A DNA stretch of 64,000 bases, taken from Zerene cesonia. Taxonomy: Eukaryota > Arthropoda > Insecta > Lepidoptera > Pieridae. A program made the position numbers and the translations under genes. Location: positions 3,782,001 through 3,846,000 of the forward strand of contig NC_052129.1 of the NCBI RefSeq assembly GCF_012273895.1, given 5' to 3'. The notes under the pieces are model-generated. The model was not told the origin of the DNA and did no database searches. It saw nothing but the letters and a program-made list of their open reading frames with translations. The number at the start of each line of letters is the position of its first letter. Position 1 is the stretch's first letter. This document shows, piece after piece, positions 60,773 through 64,000 of this stretch.

Positions 60773-60941
60773 CTAGCGGTACCCTCCGGTTTTGCCTGTG
60801 GTACATATAAAGGCGATACATACAGATATATCATTTAGTGAAGATACAGCTTTGTTATGGTGAAAGATTTTTTTAATCAAGCAGTTATTACAAACGTATA
60901 TACAAAAAATAAATGGTACCTCTTTGTAATATTAGTTTAGA
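60773..60941 (-). mobile_element. Helitron-like element, family 2
   Basis: On the plus strand: CACTAGCGGTACCCTCCGGT, TTTGCCTGTGGTACATATAA, CATTTAGTGAAGATACAGCT, TTGTTATGGTGAAAGATTTT and CCTCTTTGTAATATTAGTTT. The ACTGGACCGATTT core is mostly lost to an AT-rich replacement. Confidence 0.58.
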
Positions 60942-61097
60942 AGTTTAGATTGGCATCGATAAACGGTTCTTATATATATTATTGCCTATTAATGAGAACT
61001 GGGTCTCATTATCATATTTTTGATACTTTAAAGTAATCGTAGAATACCTATATATGAATATTTTATGCACATTTCTATAACCAGCTACCTATCTGAT

Positions 61098-61170
61098 ATT
61101 ATCATCATCAGCCCATATAATATGTTCCCACACCTGGGCTTACAGGTCCAATAGGGTAATAAAAGAGTTC
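61098..61170 (-). repeat. SINE/LINE tail fragment
   Basis: On the minus strand: CCTGTAAGCCCAGGTGTGGG, AACATATTATATGGGCTGAT, GATGAT. It matches the tail of the SINE at 1062-1317. Confidence 0.45.
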
Positions 61171-61344
61171 ATCCACATAAAGTTTAGAAAACTTAGTGAA
61201 AAGCAACACAGTCGCACATCCTGCATGTTTACATCCAAACAAAATATTGACTTGCAACTCGTACGTCAATAGCATGCAACAACCATCCGAACAATTGAAT
61301 AAACGATGACGCAACAATCATTACCGCATTTACTTTGTTATTGT

Positions 61345-61570
61345 ATGACATGAACGACCAGTTAAATTGACCCTTGCGCTGACTCACAAGCCGAAGTGTG
61401 CCTTACCTACGTGCGGCTCTAATTCAATTGGACACGCGTCGCACCTGAACCATATTAAGTTGATCTCCATTATCCCCCACGTTCTCAAAGCGGGCGTATG
61501 GAATTAAGCGTTCTACGGGGATCGTGTGTGAATGGATATCGTTTCACCGTTTGGCCGCGTTCGCAGATGT
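61345..61570. promoter_or_regulatory. Unique GC-richer block, candidate regulatory element
   Basis: CTTGCGCTGACTCACAAGCC (an AP-1-like TGACTCA), GACACGCGTCGCACCTGAAC, AAAGCGGGCGTATGGAATTA and TTTGGCCGCGTTCGCAGATG form a repeat-free island without splice-bounded frames. Confidence 0.22.
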
Positions 61571-62011
61571 GAATATTACTAGGGGTTATGTTATCTTGAT
61601 TGTGCCGATTCTATTGTATATTGAACTTGTGCACGAGGTTAATTATCGTGTTTATTTAATTTTGTACTTAGCAAACATACGTTTAATATTTAAGTGTTTC
61701 ATAAAAAACACTTATTCTTTATTGGTCTAAAAGTTTTTATTTGTTTATCTTTGGTTCAAGGGCGTGTAACTTTTGGGCACCGACTAATTATTATTATTTA
61801 CTTACACATCTCGTGTTACTATGAGTGCCGCCGAGACGGATCGCTAGTTTTCAATAAATATGAGTTAACATAACCAACTAACACCGAAAAATTAAAATCG
61901 AGATAAGTAACCTCTCGTAAGGTACTTATCACTTATAAAAAAAACATGGTTTTCAGCGCTTTGCTTCTTAACATAAATGCAGTCCACTAATTAAAATAAA
62001 AATGATAATAT

Positions 62012-62088
62012 CCTTGCCACTGTCAGTTCCCGAGTTCATTAAGATAAAGATAGCTCTAATTAAAACGTGGCCATTATAAACAAAAGTT
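62012..62088 (+). repeat. 77-bp gap-flanking duplicate, left copy
   Basis: CCTTGCCACTGTCAGTTCCC ... CATTATAAACAAAAGTT is identical base for base to 63089-63165 and abuts the N run. Confidence 0.97.
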
Positions 62089-63088
62089 NNNNNNNNNNNN
62101 NNNNNNNNNNNNNNNNNNNNNNNNNNNNNNNNNNNNNNNNNNNNNNNNNNNNNNNNNNNNNNNNNNNNNNNNNNNNNNNNNNNNNNNNNNNNNNNNNNNN
62201 NNNNNNNNNNNNNNNNNNNNNNNNNNNNNNNNNNNNNNNNNNNNNNNNNNNNNNNNNNNNNNNNNNNNNNNNNNNNNNNNNNNNNNNNNNNNNNNNNNNN
62301 NNNNNNNNNNNNNNNNNNNNNNNNNNNNNNNNNNNNNNNNNNNNNNNNNNNNNNNNNNNNNNNNNNNNNNNNNNNNNNNNNNNNNNNNNNNNNNNNNNNN
62401 NNNNNNNNNNNNNNNNNNNNNNNNNNNNNNNNNNNNNNNNNNNNNNNNNNNNNNNNNNNNNNNNNNNNNNNNNNNNNNNNNNNNNNNNNNNNNNNNNNNN
62501 NNNNNNNNNNNNNNNNNNNNNNNNNNNNNNNNNNNNNNNNNNNNNNNNNNNNNNNNNNNNNNNNNNNNNNNNNNNNNNNNNNNNNNNNNNNNNNNNNNNN
62601 NNNNNNNNNNNNNNNNNNNNNNNNNNNNNNNNNNNNNNNNNNNNNNNNNNNNNNNNNNNNNNNNNNNNNNNNNNNNNNNNNNNNNNNNNNNNNNNNNNNN
62701 NNNNNNNNNNNNNNNNNNNNNNNNNNNNNNNNNNNNNNNNNNNNNNNNNNNNNNNNNNNNNNNNNNNNNNNNNNNNNNNNNNNNNNNNNNNNNNNNNNNN
62801 NNNNNNNNNNNNNNNNNNNNNNNNNNNNNNNNNNNNNNNNNNNNNNNNNNNNNNNNNNNNNNNNNNNNNNNNNNNNNNNNNNNNNNNNNNNNNNNNNNNN
62901 NNNNNNNNNNNNNNNNNNNNNNNNNNNNNNNNNNNNNNNNNNNNNNNNNNNNNNNNNNNNNNNNNNNNNNNNNNNNNNNNNNNNNNNNNNNNNNNNNNNN
63001 NNNNNNNNNNNNNNNNNNNNNNNNNNNNNNNNNNNNNNNNNNNNNNNNNNNNNNNNNNNNNNNNNNNNNNNNNNNNNNNNNNNNNNNN
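62089..63088. other. Assembly gap of exactly 1000 N, probably false
   Basis: The run is a round-number placeholder with identical 77-bp sequences on both sides, as when two overlapping contig ends are joined with Ns instead of merged. Confidence 0.95.
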
Positions 63089-63165
63089 CCTTGCCACTGT
63101 CAGTTCCCGAGTTCATTAAGATAAAGATAGCTCTAATTAAAACGTGGCCATTATAAACAAAAGTT
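63089..63165 (+). repeat. 77-bp gap-flanking duplicate, right copy
   Basis: Identical to 62012-62088. Unique sequence continues to the right (GTAGTAAAAAATCTG). Confidence 0.97.
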
Positions 63166-64000
63166 GTAGTAAAAAATCTGTTTATACAAGGGAACCATTA
63201 GCGTAGTTAGATAGCAGTTATACCCGTGTAGGTAAACATTTAAAGCCACATATTGTGTATGGTAATGTATACAAAAACTCGATATTTTGGGAAACCCATT
63301 GTTTTCAAATATAGGTAGCTCTGAAATAAAATGTCTGAGATACTCTTATATTATTAAACTGGAAACAAGCTCGTGAAACGTTCCCTACTGCGGTTAAAAT
63401 GATTATGAGCATATCCCAATAGCAATCAAATTAAATATTTTTTTTATACGTGTATACGTGACAACGCGACGTTTAACAAACGAATTTAATTTATTTTTTC
63501 TTATTGAGAATTCTTTCGTACATAATTACGTTTCAAATGTACAAGTATTTACATATTTTTTAAGGAATCATATTTTAATATTATATTCATAGCATTTGGT
63601 ACCTTTGTCGAATGTAAATTGATATCAAAATCAAATCTTACTGAATGAAAGAGGACACATAGTTGGTAAGTTCTACAGAGGTAATGTCCATTTATTTAAT
63701 TTTACTACTATTCGTGATTCGAAACAAGTATTAATTATTATTATAAATTCCGTGTTAAAAGCTATTTAACATTTTATTGAAGCTTATCATCGATTAGAGA
63801 GGTTCATAAACTATATTACCATATTTAATTACACGCTTCTTCGCGAGACAGGCGAAGCGTGGCGGGACAGTTATAATGCGACTACATTTCTCTCAGGGGC
63901 CACACTTGTATTGTTTTGAATCTGCTACTTATATACGTACTTTTTTCTTTACGACCACTATTTAACTGCAGGTCAAAAAGATATCGCCTTTATTAGGGCA
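63166..64000. other. AT-rich non-coding stretch
   Basis: No gene is seen. A GC-richer inverted patch lies at 63835-63870 (GCTTCTTCGCGAGACAGGCG, AAGCG). Confidence 0.45.

Noticed and set aside
61968..63119. Open frames of 345-382 codons across the second N run
   Set aside because: Same artefact. Their repeated terminal peptides come from the 77-bp duplicate flanking the gap.

Overview
The window looks like a nuclear scaffold from a moth or butterfly (Lepidoptera). It is AT-rich and intron/intergenic in character. It is littered with short non-autonomous elements typical of lepidopteran genomes: Helitron-type elements that start TC, end CTAG and sit between A and T (Lep1-like and relatives), a tRNA-derived SINE, and a small foldback/MITE family. 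Two runs of exactly 1000 N are assembly placeholders. No bacterial or viral gene organisation is present, and no open reading frame outside the N runs exceeds about 125 codons. The species cannot be determined from this sequence alone.

The only coding feature I can defend is one 5' coding exon on the minus strand at 1861-2009. It has a good start context (AAAATGG), an in-frame stop 8 codons upstream, an unbroken coiled-coil heptad pattern and a textbook donor (CAG|GTGAGT). Its continuation lies left of base 1, so 1-1860 is intron. A CpG-rich segment with a TATCGATA (DRE-type) motif just upstream of the ATG, around 2010-2290, is the likely promoter/5'UTR.

From about 2.3 kb to 64 kb I see no supportable protein-coding exon. 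The space is AT-rich unique sequence broken by (a) at least ten Lep1-like Helitron copies or fragments and about fifteen copies of related families, (b) three copies of a foldback element, one with its centre inverted, (c) a tRNA-Lys-type primer binding site that marks an LTR-retrotransposon relic near 34.06 kb, (d) several GC-richer, repeat-free islands (12.1, 12.8, 20.2, 28.1, 43.2 and 61.4 kb) that could be regulatory, and (e) one well-spaced TATA/initiator pair at 21.08 kb with no recognisable gene behind it.

The most actionable observations are: the second N gap (62089-63088) is flanked by an identical 77-bp sequence on both sides and is probably a false gap between overlapping contigs; the foldback element has an internal 30-bp inversion between copies; a 39-bp perfect palindrome lies at 51.64 kb; and a duplicated module containing TGACGTCA lies at 25.98 and 26.37 kb. 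I found no convincing new multi-gene system. Family names for repeats come from recall of lepidopteran repeat sequences and were not checked against a database.
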